A stretch of 64,000 nt of DNA from CAVRQM01 sp963756975 (GCA_963756975.1 CAVWPS010000001.1:434001-498000); one strand, 5' to 3'; positions 49,484-60,618 are shown, numbered from the stretch's first letter. The notes: generated by a model not told the origin, from the sequence alone. Numbers and translations are program-made.

Positions 49484-50311
49484 ATGAGTGCATGGAGCGT
49501 GTTCGTCGTCGAGTACGCGCGGAGCAAGGATCAGCCGGTGGCGAGCCTGATCCAGGGCGCATACGGCGAGGGCGTGATGGACGTCCCGTTCGCGTTCGTG
49601 CTGGCGCAGAACGAAGGCCGTAACATCCTCGTCGATTGCGGCTTCATGCGTGAGGGAAACGGCGTCGCGGTCGCGGAAAAGTTCGGCATCCCGACCTGGA
49701 TCTCGCCGGTCCGCATGCTCGCCGAAATGGGTGTGGCCGCGGACGACGTCACCGACATCGTCCTGTCGCACGCGCATTTCGACCACATGGGCTCGATCGA
49801 GCAGTTCCCGCGCGCGCAGCTGCACATCCAGAAGCGCGAGTTTCTGAGCTGGATCGAGATCATGGCCCTGCCCAGCCGGTTCGGCTTCCTGGCCCAAGTG
49901 CTCGACCCGGACGACATCGACAGCGCGCTCGCGGCGGCGCGCGAGCACCGGCTGACGCTGCTCGACGGCGATACCGACGACGTCGTCCCCGGCGTGCACG
50001 CGCGCACCGGCGAGGGCCATACGATCGGCCAGCAATTCGTGGTGCTGGAGACCGCGCGCGGCCGGATCGTGGTGGCGGGCGATTGCGTCTACGGCTCGCG
50101 CAACCTGACCGGCACCAACCATGACGGCGTATACATCCCGCTCGGGTCTGGGATCGGCAGCGTCTGGGACCAACTGAAATCCTTGGACCGGATCAACAAG
50201 GAAATCGGCGGCGACCTGAACCGCCTGGTGATCCTGCACGATTTCGACCGCTGGACCCGGTTCGAGATGGTCCGCGAGGTCGAAGGCTTCAGGGTCTTTC
50301 GGGTGGCCTGA
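49484..50311 (+). CDS. Metallo-beta-lactamase-fold hydrolase (lactonase-like)
   Basis: The 275-residue protein has the dizinc motif in VLSHAHFDHMGSIEQF (HxHxDH), further ligands His in GEGHTIGQQF and Asp in VVAGDCVYGS, and a late His in VILHDFDRW. This resembles the AttM/AHL-lactonase group. Placement 21 bases after the sugar permease suggests hydrolysis of a sugar lactone or imported compound rather than quorum quenching; this is inference. Confidence 0.85.
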   Translation: MSAWSVFVVEYARSKDQPVASLIQGAYGEGVMDVPFAFVLAQNEGRNILVDCGFMREGNGVAVAEKFGIPTWISPVRMLAEMGVAADDVTDIVLSHAHFDHMGSIEQFPRAQLHIQKREFLSWIEIMALPSRFGFLAQVLDPDDIDSALAAAREHRLTLLDGDTDDVVPGVHARTGEGHTIGQQFVVLETARGRIVVAGDCVYGSRNLTGTNHDGVYIPLGSGIGSVWDQLKSLDRINKEIGGDLNRLVILHDFDRWTRFEMVREVEGFRVFRVA

Positions 50312-50373
50312 CCCGCGTCAACTTTTTAGCCACGCGGAACGTTGTCACCCCGTCACCGCGAAAGTTTTCAAAC

Positions 50374-50733
50374 ATGCAGACCCCGCTCGAAATCGCGTTC
50401 CACGGCCTCGAACCGTCCGAGTCACTCGAAGCCGACATCCGCCAGCAGGTCGAAAAGCTCGAGCGACTTCAGGAATTCGTCTCCTGCCGCGTGACGCTGG
50501 AACGATCGAGCGCCAAGGGGCAGCCGCACCATCATGTCGGCGTGCACATCCAGATCAACCTGCGCGGCCACACGCTGGAGATCTCACACGACCCGCATCA
50601 CGAGCGTGAACATCGCGCCCATGCCGACGAGCGCACCGCCGTGCACGACGCGTTCAAGGTCGCCGAACGGCAGTTGAAGGATTTGCGCGAGAAGAACCGG
50701 ACGGCCAACCGGGTCGAGCGTCCGGAGGAATGA
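50374..50733 (+). CDS. Ribosome hibernation factor, HPF/RaiA family
   Basis: The 119-residue protein has the HPF fold: PLEIAFHGLEPSESLEADIR, ERLQEFVSCRVTLERSS, HVGVHIQINLRGHTLEIS, then AVHDAFKVAERQLKDL. The family binds the 30S subunit and blocks tRNA/mRNA sites in stationary phase. A His-rich loop (DPHHEREHRAHADE) replaces the usual short turn. It ends four bases before the convergent rodA stop. Confidence 0.85.
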   Translation: MQTPLEIAFHGLEPSESLEADIRQQVEKLERLQEFVSCRVTLERSSAKGQPHHHVGVHIQINLRGHTLEISHDPHHEREHRAHADERTAVHDAFKVAERQLKDLREKNRTANRVERPEE

Positions 50734-50737
50734 CGCC

Positions 50738-51886
50738 CTAGCCGAGCTTCTCGTCGGAAAATTCCACGTCGCGATGGACGTGGGCGCTCATCAGCAGGCC
50801 GAAGCCGAGCATCACCATCATCATCGCCGAGCCACCGTGCGAAATCAGCGGCAACGGCACGCCGCCGACCGGGATCGCCCCCATCACCATGGCGATGTTG
50901 ACGAACACGTACATGAAAAAGTTGGTGGCGATCCCGAGCGACAATAATCGCCCGTATTGATGCCGGCAGCGCAACCCGATCGCGACCGCGCCGAGCACGA
51001 TCAGCAGCAGCAGCCCGAGCACCGCCATGCCGCCGACCATGCCGAACTCCTCGGCCAGCACGGTGAAGATGAAGTCGGTCTGCTTTTCCGGCAGCAGGTT
51101 CAGATTGCCCTGCGTGCCCTGCAGCCACCCCTTCCCCCACATGCCGCCCGAGCCGAGCGCGATGCGGCTTTGCAGGATGTTGTAGCCGGCACCGAGCGGG
51201 TCGCTTTCCGGGTGCAGGAACGTGATGATCCGCTGACGCTGGTAATCGTGCAAATGGTCGTACGCGACCGGTGCGGCGAGCGCGATGCAGCCGCACACGA
51301 GCACGATCTTCCACCACCGAAATCCGGCGCCGAGGAACACGGAGAACCCAACGACGGCGGTGATCACGGCGGTGCCGAGGTTCGGCTCCTTCAGGATCAG
51401 CCCGACCGGGACCAGCACCGCCAGCACAGGCGGGATCAGGAACAGCGGGTTGCCGGCGCGGGCGTACGACGCGCGGTGGAACCACGACGCGAGCGCCATG
51501 ATGAGCGCGATCTTCATGAACTCGCTCGGCTGCCACTGGATGCCCGCGAAGTCGATCCAGCGTTGCGCGCCCTTGCCGATATGGCCGATGCGCATGACGA
51601 GAAGAAGCAGCCCGACACCGCCCGCGTACGCGACCCAGGACAGGCGCGCGATGACCCGAATGTCGATCATCGCGATGCCGAGCATCATCGCCAGCCCGAG
51701 GCCGAACCGGATGATGTGTTTGCTCGCGTACGGCTCGGCCGCCCCGCCCGCCGCCGCGTACAGGGCCACGTAGCCGACCGAGGCGAGGATGCAGATCAGC
51801 ACGACGTAGACCCAGCTGATCCGGAACAGCTTGGACAGCAGCCCGAACGAATTTTCGCGGACCAGCCGGCGTTCGAGCGTCGTCAC
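50738..51886 (-). CDS. rodA: Rod shape-determining peptidoglycan polymerase RodA
   Basis: The 382-residue SEDS protein has ten helices, HIGKGAQRWIDFAGIQWQPSE (with WQPSE), LKEPNLGTAVITA, and IALGSGGMWGKGW then FIFTVLAEEFG, typical of RodA. It polymerises lipid II with PBP2 in lateral wall synthesis. GTG 51886 overlaps the TGA of mrdA (GTGA). It is the last gene of mreBCD-mrdA-rodA. Confidence 0.96.
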   Translation of the reverse strand: MTTLERRLVRENSFGLLSKLFRISWVYVVLICILASVGYVALYAAAGGAAEPYASKHIIRFGLGLAMMLGIAMIDIRVIARLSWVAYAGGVGLLLLVMRIGHIGKGAQRWIDFAGIQWQPSEFMKIALIMALASWFHRASYARAGNPLFLIPPVLAVLVPVGLILKEPNLGTAVITAVVGFSVFLGAGFRWWKIVLVCGCIALAAPVAYDHLHDYQRQRIITFLHPESDPLGAGYNILQSRIALGSGGMWGKGWLQGTQGNLNLLPEKQTDFIFTVLAEEFGMVGGMAVLGLLLLIVLGAVAIGLRCRHQYGRLLSLGIATNFFMYVFVNIAMVMGAIPVGGVPLPLISHGGSAMMMVMLGFGLLMSAHVHRDVEFSDEKLG

Positions 51887-53754
51887 CCCGAGGCGACCCG
51901 CTGCGCGTCGCGCTTGCTGGACGGATCGCGGCTCAGCACGTCCATCATGATGTCGCGCGCGAGCGGTGCGGCGGCCTGCGCGCCCGCGTTGCCGTGCTCG
52001 ACGACGACGCTCAGCGCGTATTTCGGCGAGTCATACGGGGCGAACGCCACGAACAGCGCGTGCGGACGGAACTCCCACGGCAGGTTTTCGGATTTGAACC
52101 CGCCCCGCTCGCGCGTCTCGCGGCTGACGCGGCGCACCTGCGTCGATCCCGTCTTGCCGGCCAGCGTGACGCCGCCGAGCGGCAGGCGCGCGAACGGCGC
52201 CGTCCCGCCCGGCTCGTTGACCACCGCCCACATCCCCTCGCGCACCGCGTGCAACTCGCGTTCCGGGAAGCCGAGGCTCGGCCACTCCTCGGCCCGGCTC
52301 CCGGCTTGCAAGGTCGTGCCCAGCATCCGCGTCAGATGCGGCTGCACCGCGCGTCCCGTGGCGATCCGGCTGACCATGGTGGCCAGCGACAGCGGCGTCA
52401 CCTCGGTGAAGCCCTGGCCGATCCCGTGGACGATCGTGTCGCCCAGGTTCCACGCCTTGCCCTGCTTCATCCGCCACTCGCGCGTCGGCACCAGCCCCTT
52501 GCGGGCACCCGGCAACTCGATGTCGAGCGGGACGCCGAGGCCGAACCGGTTGGCCATCGCCGCGATGTGGTCCATCCCGGTCCGCCGCGCGCACTCGTAG
52601 AAATAGACGTCGCAGCTGTTCTTCAGGCCGCCGTGAAGATCGAGCTCGCCGTGGCCGTTCTTGCTCCAGCAATGGAACCGCGCGTTGCCGAGATCGAGGT
52701 AGCCGGGACAGTTGATGCGGTCGTACGGCGTGATCGCCCGCGCCTCGATCCCGGCCAGCGCCACGACCATCTTGAACGTCGAACCGGGGCCGTACAGACC
52801 CGCGGCGGCCTTGTTGATCAGCGGGGCCTTGCGATCGCTGGTCCATTGCAGCCACTGCGCCTGGCTGACGCCGGAGTTGAACAGGCTCGGGTCGAAGCTC
52901 GGGTTGGTCGCCATGGCGAGCACCTCGCCGTTGCGGCAATCCATCACCACCGCCGACGCGCTCTCGTCGCCGAGCCGCGCCTGCACCGCCTGCTGCAGGT
53001 CGGTGTCGATGGTCAGCGTGAGGTCCTGGCCGGACTCGCCCTCCTGCCGGTCCAGCTCGCGGATCACCCGGCCGAGCGACGACACTTCGAGCTGCACCGC
53101 ACCCGCCTTGCCGCGCAAGATCGTGTCGTGGAATTTTTCCACGCCCGCGCGCCCGACGCGGATGCCGGGAAGGGCGAGCATCGGGTCGGTCGCCACGTCC
53201 TCGTCGTTCGGCGGGGCCACGTAGCCGACGATGTGGGCCAGCGCCTGGCCGAACGGGTATTGGCGCGACGTGCCGACATCGACCAGGATGCCCGGCAGGT
53301 CGGGCGCGTTGACCTCGATCCGCGCCATGTCCTCCCAGGTCAGGAATTCGCGCACCATGACCGGGATGAAGCGGCGATGACGGCGCAATTCGCGCTCGAT
53401 CCGCAGCCGCTCGTGATCCGACAGCGCGACGAGCTTGGCGAAGTTGTCGAGCGTGGCACCCTCGTCCTCCGTCTGCTCGGCCATCAGCAGCGCGCGCCAG
53501 TTGAGCTTGTTGTTGGCGATCTCGATGCCGGTGCGGTCGAACATCCGCGCCCGCGCCGGCGCGATCAGCCGCGTGGAGACGCGGTTGGTCCGTGCCAGCG
53601 TCGCGTAGCGTGCGCCGTCGACGACCTGCACCTGATACAGCTTGGCCCCGAGCAGGCCGAGTGCCGTGACCTGCACCCCGGCCACCAGGGCCGCGCGCCG
53701 GGTGAAGACGTTCAGGCGGCGCGTCTCGTGTTTCGGCGGGCCGGACAGGCTCAT
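51883..53754 (-). CDS. mrdA: Penicillin-binding protein 2 (transpeptidase)
   Basis: The 623-residue class B PBP has an N-terminal membrane anchor (RRAALVAGVQVTALGLLG) and a dimerisation domain. The transpeptidase domain has the active Ser in GPGSTFKMVVALAG (SxxK = STFK), SxN in LKNSCDVYFYE and KTGST in LAGKTGSTQVRR. It cross-links new wall together with RodA. ATG 53754 is preferred over the upstream TTG because AGGA lies 7 bases before it. Confidence 0.96.
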   Translation of the reverse strand: MSLSGPPKHETRRLNVFTRRAALVAGVQVTALGLLGAKLYQVQVVDGARYATLARTNRVSTRLIAPARARMFDRTGIEIANNKLNWRALLMAEQTEDEGATLDNFAKLVALSDHERLRIERELRRHRRFIPVMVREFLTWEDMARIEVNAPDLPGILVDVGTSRQYPFGQALAHIVGYVAPPNDEDVATDPMLALPGIRVGRAGVEKFHDTILRGKAGAVQLEVSSLGRVIRELDRQEGESGQDLTLTIDTDLQQAVQARLGDESASAVVMDCRNGEVLAMATNPSFDPSLFNSGVSQAQWLQWTSDRKAPLINKAAAGLYGPGSTFKMVVALAGIEARAITPYDRINCPGYLDLGNARFHCWSKNGHGELDLHGGLKNSCDVYFYECARRTGMDHIAAMANRFGLGVPLDIELPGARKGLVPTREWRMKQGKAWNLGDTIVHGIGQGFTEVTPLSLATMVSRIATGRAVQPHLTRMLGTTLQAGSRAEEWPSLGFPERELHAVREGMWAVVNEPGGTAPFARLPLGGVTLAGKTGSTQVRRVSRETRERGGFKSENLPWEFRPHALFVAFAPYDSPKYALSVVVEHGNAGAQAAAPLARDIMMDVLSRDPSSKRDAQRVASG

Positions 53755-53764
53755 GCGCAAGTCC

Positions 53765-54313
53765 TCATGCCCGCTCCGGCGCCGCGAGCGACTGTTGAGT
53801 GCGGGTCAGCAGCAGTGCCAGCGGCGGGTACAGCCCGGCCGCGAACGCCGCCTGCAGCAGGATCGGCTCGGACGGCAACAGGGTCAGGCGCATCAGGCAG
53901 GTGAGCGCCCATTGCGCGCCGGCCGCGAGCGTCGCGAGCGCCACGAACGCGGTCCAGACCAGCAGGAAGCCGCCCCGCACCAGCATTCGCCGGCCGCGCA
54001 GGGCGATCCCGTAGGCGCCCAGAAGCACGATCATGAACACGCCCGGCGGCGCGTAGCCGAGCAGGTCGGCGAGCAGGCCGAGCACGAACACGACGATGGG
54101 CGACATCGAGTTCGGCCTGTACAACGACCAGAACACCACGCACGCGAGCGCCAGCGGGGCCTGCAGTTCCGCCTGCCCGGGCAGCCCGATCGGCGTCGCG
54201 GTGATCAGCAGCAGCAACGCGGTCGTGGCCGCCGGAAACGATCCGCGCGCCGCCATGTCGATTTGCCGCCAGGCGCTCTCGCGCGGCCGGATGCCGGGGT
54301 GCCGGTCGATCAT
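53765..54313 (-). CDS. mreD: Rod shape-determining protein MreD
   Basis: The 182-residue membrane protein has about five to six helices; LQAPLALACVVFWSLYRPNSMSP and FVLGLLADLLGYAPPGVFM are typical MreD parts. It links MreC and the elongasome. Its ATG overlaps the mreC stop (ATGA). Sequence conservation in this family is low, but position and topology make the call firm. Confidence 0.92.
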   Translation of the reverse strand: MIDRHPGIRPRESAWRQIDMAARGSFPAATTALLLLITATPIGLPGQAELQAPLALACVVFWSLYRPNSMSPIVVFVLGLLADLLGYAPPGVFMIVLLGAYGIALRGRRMLVRGGFLLVWTAFVALATLAAGAQWALTCLMRLTLLPSEPILLQAAFAAGLYPPLALLLTRTQQSLAAPERA

Positions 54314-55263
54314 CGGTCGTTCCTGATCACGCCCGGAACGCTCATCCCGACGGGCGCGAAACCCAGGTTGACCGCCGGCAGGGTGATCCGGCGGGCGTTC
54401 GCGGCCGACAGCACGCCCGTCGGGGCCAGCTTCGTCTCCGGCGGCAGCATCCCCCGCTCGCTGTAGTCGAACAGCCGCACCACCTCGAGCCGGTCCAGCC
54501 GGGCCTGCGGCTCGACCTCGGGCACGTTGTTGCTGCCGTAATGGACGGTGCCGACCGGCAGGCCGTCGGGGAACGCGCCGGCCTCCGCACTGGTGACGAC
54601 CCGCTCGCCTTCCTGCGGCACCACGCCTTCGGGGAAATACATCAGCCGCGGGCGCGGGCCGTTGGTGCCGGTCATGATCGCGTGCGCCCGGGAGGTTTCG
54701 AGCGTGACGACGATCTTGCTGTTGATGTCGGTGATCAGCAGCACCCGAACGCTGCGCTCGCCCAGTTCGGTCACCCGCCCGACCAGCCCGCGATCGTCGA
54801 GCGCCACCTCGCCCTTGGAGATCGGATGGTTCGGCCCGGCCGACAGCAGCACCGCGCGGGCATAGACGCCGCCGGCATCGGCCACGACCGGGGCGGTGAT
54901 GAACCGCGCGGGCGGGTCCGGGATCCAGTGCAGGTTGTCCTTCAGCGTCGCGTTTTCGGCGTCCAGCGCCAGCGCGACCGCCTGCCAGCGGCGCAGCGTG
55001 TCGTTCTCGGCCTTGAGCCGCGCGTTCTCCGCATAGAGGTCGAACACCCGGCTGAGGTCGTCGACGCGGTCGCGGACGGTCGCGAGCGGCTGGGCCAGGG
55101 CGGCGAAGATCGGCGCCAGCATGTCGGCCATGGCCATCCGCGCCCGCTCGGCGAGCACCATGTCGGCCTTGCCGACCAGCATCAGCACGACCGACGCCGC
55201 GATCAGCACCGGCAAGGTGAGCCGGGTCAGCGCCTGACGGACTGGGATGGAGAGACGAAGCAC
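54310..55263 (-). CDS. mreC: Rod shape-determining protein MreC
   Basis: The 317-residue protein has one N-terminal membrane helix (LTLPVLIAASVVLMLVG). A coiled coil follows (LYAENARLKAENDTLRRWQ), then the beta-rich periplasmic domain (PVVADAGGVYARAVLLSAGP, DDRGLVGRVTELGERSVRV). It scaffolds PBP2-RodA. It starts at GTG with AAGGA upstream, about 30 bases after mreB. Confidence 0.94.
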   Translation of the reverse strand: MLRLSIPVRQALTRLTLPVLIAASVVLMLVGKADMVLAERARMAMADMLAPIFAALAQPLATVRDRVDDLSRVFDLYAENARLKAENDTLRRWQAVALALDAENATLKDNLHWIPDPPARFITAPVVADAGGVYARAVLLSAGPNHPISKGEVALDDRGLVGRVTELGERSVRVLLITDINSKIVVTLETSRAHAIMTGTNGPRPRLMYFPEGVVPQEGERVVTSAEAGAFPDGLPVGTVHYGSNNVPEVEPQARLDRLEVVRLFDYSERGMLPPETKLAPTGVLSAANARRITLPAVNLGFAPVGMSVPGVIRNDR

Positions 55264-55292
55264 GGCCTATCCTTAACCCACCGGCAACGCGA

Positions 55293-56336
<1,044 letters not shown>

Positions 56337-56353
56337 CCGTAAGCCTTCGATTT

Positions 56354-56460
56354 TGCGGGAAAGCGGGGTTGCGGGAAGCGGAGATGCGGGATCGCGCCGG
56401 GTTGCGAGGGATGTGCGGGAGTAGTCCCCTCGCTCCGACGCGACAAGGGGCGGCTCCCGC
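56354..56460 (-). promoter_or_regulatory. Structured, repeat-containing leader upstream of mreB
   Basis: TGCGGGA occurs four times at 56354, 56370, 56385 and 56414, spaced 16, 15 and 29 bases. GCGGGAG (56415-56421) pairs with CTCCCGC (56454-56460), and inside it CCCCTCGC pairs partly with GCGacaAGGGG (56426-56450). This forms a long nested hairpin in the mreB 5' leader. It could bind a regulator or control mreBCD translation; function is not shown. Confidence 0.4.
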
Positions 56461-56556
56461 AAGCGGATCACGCAACCGTGACTCCGGCCCGGCCGCAATG
56501 ACGAAAAAAAGTCACGGATGGGGCGTTTGTAGCTCATGCATTTTTGGAGACGTCAT

Positions 56557-56772
56557 ATGCGCAAGACAATTCTCGTCACGACCCTGCTGCTCGCGACCAG
56601 CCTCGGCCTCGCGGCGTGCGGCCGTGACCCCGGCACGCGCGCGCTGAGCGGCGGCGCCATCGGTGCCGGCGGCGGCGCGCTGCTCGGTGCGGCGACCGGC
56701 GGCAACCCGCTGACCGGCGCCCTCATCGGCGGCGGCGTCGGGGCCGTCGGCGGCGCGGTGACCGCACATTGA
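56557..56772 (+). CDS. Small glycine-zipper lipoprotein (first of tandem pair)
   Basis: The 71-residue protein has a lipoprotein leader (ILVTTLLLATSLGLAAC) and then Gly-zipper repeats (SGGAIGAGGGALLGAATGG, ALIGGGVGAVGGAV), as in OsmB/YMGG-type envelope proteins. GGAGA lies 6 bases before ATG 56557, so the upstream ATG 56536 is not used. It is divergent from mreB. It was probably duplicated to give the next gene. Confidence 0.78.
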   Translation: MRKTILVTTLLLATSLGLAACGRDPGTRALSGGAIGAGGGALLGAATGGNPLTGALIGGGVGAVGGAVTAH

Positions 56773-56972
56773 GCCCCCGGCTGAACCGGGCGGCGCTGGG
56801 TCGTGCGGCGTTAGCGGCCGCGGTGCTGACCGGTCTGGCCGGGTGCGGCTACAACCAGGGTGACCGCGCCCTGTCCGGCGGCGGGATCGGTGCCGCCGGC
56901 GGGGCGTTGCTCGGGGCCGCGACAGGCGGCAATCCGCTCACCGGCGCCCTGATCGGCGGCGGCGTGGGTGCC
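56641..56972 (+). repeat. Tandem duplication spanning two lipoprotein genes
   Basis: A 105-base unit at 56641-56745 recurs at 56868-56972 with only scattered, mostly third-position differences. It encodes the Gly-zipper part of both neighbouring proteins. The pattern indicates gene duplication kept under protein-level selection. Confidence 0.75.
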
Positions 56973-57032
56973 GCGACCGGTGCCCTGACCAGCCCGAACG
57001 CGATCAACCTCGGCCGAGGTCCGTTGGAGTAG
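56769..57032 (+). CDS. Small glycine-zipper lipoprotein (second of tandem pair)
   Basis: The 87-residue protein starts at TTG 56769 overlapping the stop of the first copy. The leader (LGRAALAAAVLTGLAGC) has a lipobox, and the glycine-zipper segment SGGGIGAAGGALLGAATGG matches the first copy almost residue for residue. It adds a short tail (LTSPNAINLGRGPLE). Envelope role by family; details unknown. Confidence 0.72.
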   Translation: MSPRLNRAALGRAALAAAVLTGLAGCGYNQGDRALSGGGIGAAGGALLGAATGGNPLTGALIGGGVGAATGALTSPNAINLGRGPLE

Positions 57033-57039
57033 ACGGCAT

Positions 57040-57063
57040 TGCCGGGCATTTCGGTGCCCGGCA
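57040..57063. terminator. Hairpin between convergent genes, probable bidirectional terminator
   Basis: TGCCGGGCA and TGCCCGGCA form a perfect 9-base stem with a TTTCGG loop, eight bases after the lipoprotein stop and seven before the leuA stop. No T-run follows, so termination would rest on the strong stem. Confidence 0.65.
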
Positions 57064-57069
57064 TGCGCT

Positions 57070-58656
<1,587 letters not shown>

Positions 58657-58712
58657 GGCGTGTGCCCCTGGGCGGTCGTGCTGTGGGTCTTGGGCGGGAG
58701 GCGGCGTACGAA

Positions 58713-58754
58713 CCCCTGAACGCGACGGCCTTACAGCCCGCGCGAGCTCAGGGG
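58713..58754 (-). promoter_or_regulatory. Inverted repeat in leuA leader
   Basis: CCCCTGA (58713-58719) and TCAGGGG (58748-58754) form a 7-base perfect stem with a 28-base loop, about 60 bases upstream of leuA. No Leu-rich leader peptide is seen, so this is not a classical attenuator. It may be a regulator site or chance. Confidence 0.3.
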
Positions 58755-58869
58755 CGGATAAGTCGAAGCGCGCGTGTGGCCAACCCGGACATTTGCCTGT
58801 GGTAGCGGGGCGGTGGCGGGGAGGCAAGGTGGATGCGTTCCGAGGCCGAAGGCTGCTAGGACTGCGCCC

Positions 58870-59106
58870 ATGAACCAGCTCTCGAAGATCGAGATCACCG
58901 TTGAGGAGGCGACCGCAGTCGCCCTGTCGGACGCACGACGACGGGAGGCCATCGGCCGCCTGGTGGATCGGCTGGTCAAGCCGGGTGCCGACGACCCGTT
59001 GCTTGCCCTTTTTGATCGAACGGCTGCCGAGGCGGACAAAGCCGGTCTGACCGAAGGATCGGTTTCGGCCGAGCTGACGAACTACAATGCCGAGCGCAGA
59101 TCCTGA
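58870..59106 (+). CDS. Antitoxin of second PIN pair
   Basis: The 78-residue protein is largely helical, with ITVEEATAVALSDARRREAI and a C-terminal LTEGSVSAELTNYNAERRS typical of antitoxins that precede COG1569 PIN toxins. It lacks an obvious RHH strand. It is divergent from leuA and stops 80 bases before the PIN start. Confidence 0.65.
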   Translation: MNQLSKIEITVEEATAVALSDARRREAIGRLVDRLVKPGADDPLLALFDRTAAEADKAGLTEGSVSAELTNYNAERRS

Positions 59107-59186
59107 ACGCCTTACGAATGACGATATCGGCCCGGCCGTTATTTCCGCATTAGACAATCCGGTCCGCTCGTCAGATTGCTCGCTAC

Positions 59187-59588
59187 GTGGTGGACGCGAA
59201 TACCGTCGTGTCGGCCGCATTGACGCCAAACGGCTTTCCAAGGCGGGCCGTGGCGGTTGCGAGGTCTAGCGGCATCATCGTGTTATCCACCTCTGTCTAT
59301 GCCGAGATCGACGACGTTTTGGCGCGACCAAAATTCGCGCGAGTGATCACGGACGACCGCCGCCGCGAGATACTGGAACTGCTTAGCGCGGCCGCTCTGT
59401 GGATCGAGCCCGTTATGCGCGTGCACGATTGCCGGGACGCGAAAGACAACCGTTACCTCGAACTCGCCTTAGCCGCCGATGCGAAGGTCATCGTCTCCGG
59501 CGACGACGACCTTCTTGCACTCGACCCGTGGCGAGGCGTCCGCGTCCTGCGACCGGCCGCCTTCGTCGCTCGGTTCGCGATGGCCTGA
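59187..59588 (+). CDS. PIN-domain toxin, COG1569-like (second copy)
   Basis: The 133-residue PIN protein has VDANTVVSAALTPNGFPRRA, SVYAEIDDVLARPKF, HDCRDAKDNRYLELALAA and IVSGDDDLLALDPWRGVRVL, giving the conserved acidic set of this RNase family. GTG 59187 is the best start. It faces ilvC with stops 10 bases apart. It belongs to the same PIN subfamily as the gene at 1962-2372 but is a different lineage, with a non-homologous antitoxin. Confidence 0.82.
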   Translation: MVDANTVVSAALTPNGFPRRAVAVARSSGIIVLSTSVYAEIDDVLARPKFARVITDDRRREILELLSAAALWIEPVMRVHDCRDAKDNRYLELALAADAKVIVSGDDDLLALDPWRGVRVLRPAAFVARFAMA

Positions 59589-59598
59589 CCGCAGTTCG

Positions 59599-60618
59599 TC
59601 AGTTCTTCGCCTTGTCCACCAGCTTGTTCTTCGCAATCCATGGCATCATCGCGCGCAGGGTCTCGCCGACCTTCTCGATCGGATGCTCGCTCGCCCGGCG
59701 GCGCATCGCGCGGAAGCTCGGCTGGTTAACCTTGTTTTCCGCCATCCAGTCCCGCGCGAAGCGCCCGCTCTGGATATCGTCCAGAACCCGCTTCATCTCG
59801 GCCTTCGTCTCGGACGTCACGATGCGCGGCCCGGTGACGTATTCGCCGTACTCGGCCGTGTTGCTGATCGAGTAGTTCATGTTCGCGATGCCGCCCTCGT
59901 AGATCAGGTCGACGATCAGCTTCACCTCGTGCAGGCACTCGAAATACGCCATCTCGGGCGCGTATCCCGCCTCGACCAGCGTCTCGAACCCGGCGCGGAT
60001 CAGCTCGACCAAGCCGCCGCACAGGACGGCCTGCTCGCCGAACAGATCGGTCTCGCACTCTTCCTTGAACGTCGTCTCGATGATGCCGGCGCGTCCGCCG
60101 CCGATCGCCGCCGCGTAGCTCAGCGCGATCTCCAGCGCGTTGCCGGACGGATCCTGATGCACCGCGACGAGGCAGGGCACGCCGCCGCCGCGCTGGTATT
60201 CCGAGCGCACCGTGTGGCCCGGGCCCTTCGGCGCGATCATGAACACGTCGATGTCGGGGCGCGGGTCGAGCAGGTTGAAGTGGACGTTCAGCCCGTGCGC
60301 GAACGCGAGCGCGGAGCCGGGGCGCATGTTCGGGGCCAGATGGTCGCGATACAGATCGCCCTGCAGCTCGTCCGGCGTCAGCACCATGACCACGTCGGCC
60401 CACTTCGCCGCTTCGTCCGGGCGCATGACCTTCAGGCCCTGGCTCTCGGCCTTCTTCATGCCGACGCTGCCTTCGCGGAGGGCGACGACCAGCTCGGTCT
60501 GGCCGCTATCCTTGAGGTTCAGCGCGTGGGCATGGCCCTGGCTGCCGAAGCCGACGATCGCGACCTTCTTGGCGCGGATCAGGTTCAGGTCGGCATCGGT
60601 GTCGTAGTAGACGCGCAT
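59599..60618 (-). CDS. ilvC: Ketol-acid reductoisomerase
   Basis: The 339-residue class I KARI has the NADPH Rossmann motif VAIVGFGSQGHAHALNL, MIAPKGPGHTVRSEYQRG, and C-terminal metal site parts DLFGEQAVLCGGL, FECLHEVKLIVDLIYEGG and ISNTAEYGEY. It converts acetolactate to dihydroxyisovalerate. GAAGGA precedes ATG 60618. It follows ilvN by about 106 bases and is in the same direction as ilvB and ilvN. Confidence 0.97.
   Translation of the reverse strand: MRVYYDTDADLNLIRAKKVAIVGFGSQGHAHALNLKDSGQTELVVALREGSVGMKKAESQGLKVMRPDEAAKWADVVMVLTPDELQGDLYRDHLAPNMRPGSALAFAHGLNVHFNLLDPRPDIDVFMIAPKGPGHTVRSEYQRGGGVPCLVAVHQDPSGNALEIALSYAAAIGGGRAGIIETTFKEECETDLFGEQAVLCGGLVELIRAGFETLVEAGYAPEMAYFECLHEVKLIVDLIYEGGIANMNYSISNTAEYGEYVTGPRIVTSETKAEMKRVLDDIQSGRFARDWMAENKVNQPSFRAMRRRASEHPIEKVGETLRAMMPWIAKNKLVDKAKN

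Noticed and set aside
58657..58869. Leucine-rich leader peptide attenuator for leuA
   Set aside because: No short frame with clustered Leu codons and its own ribosome site.
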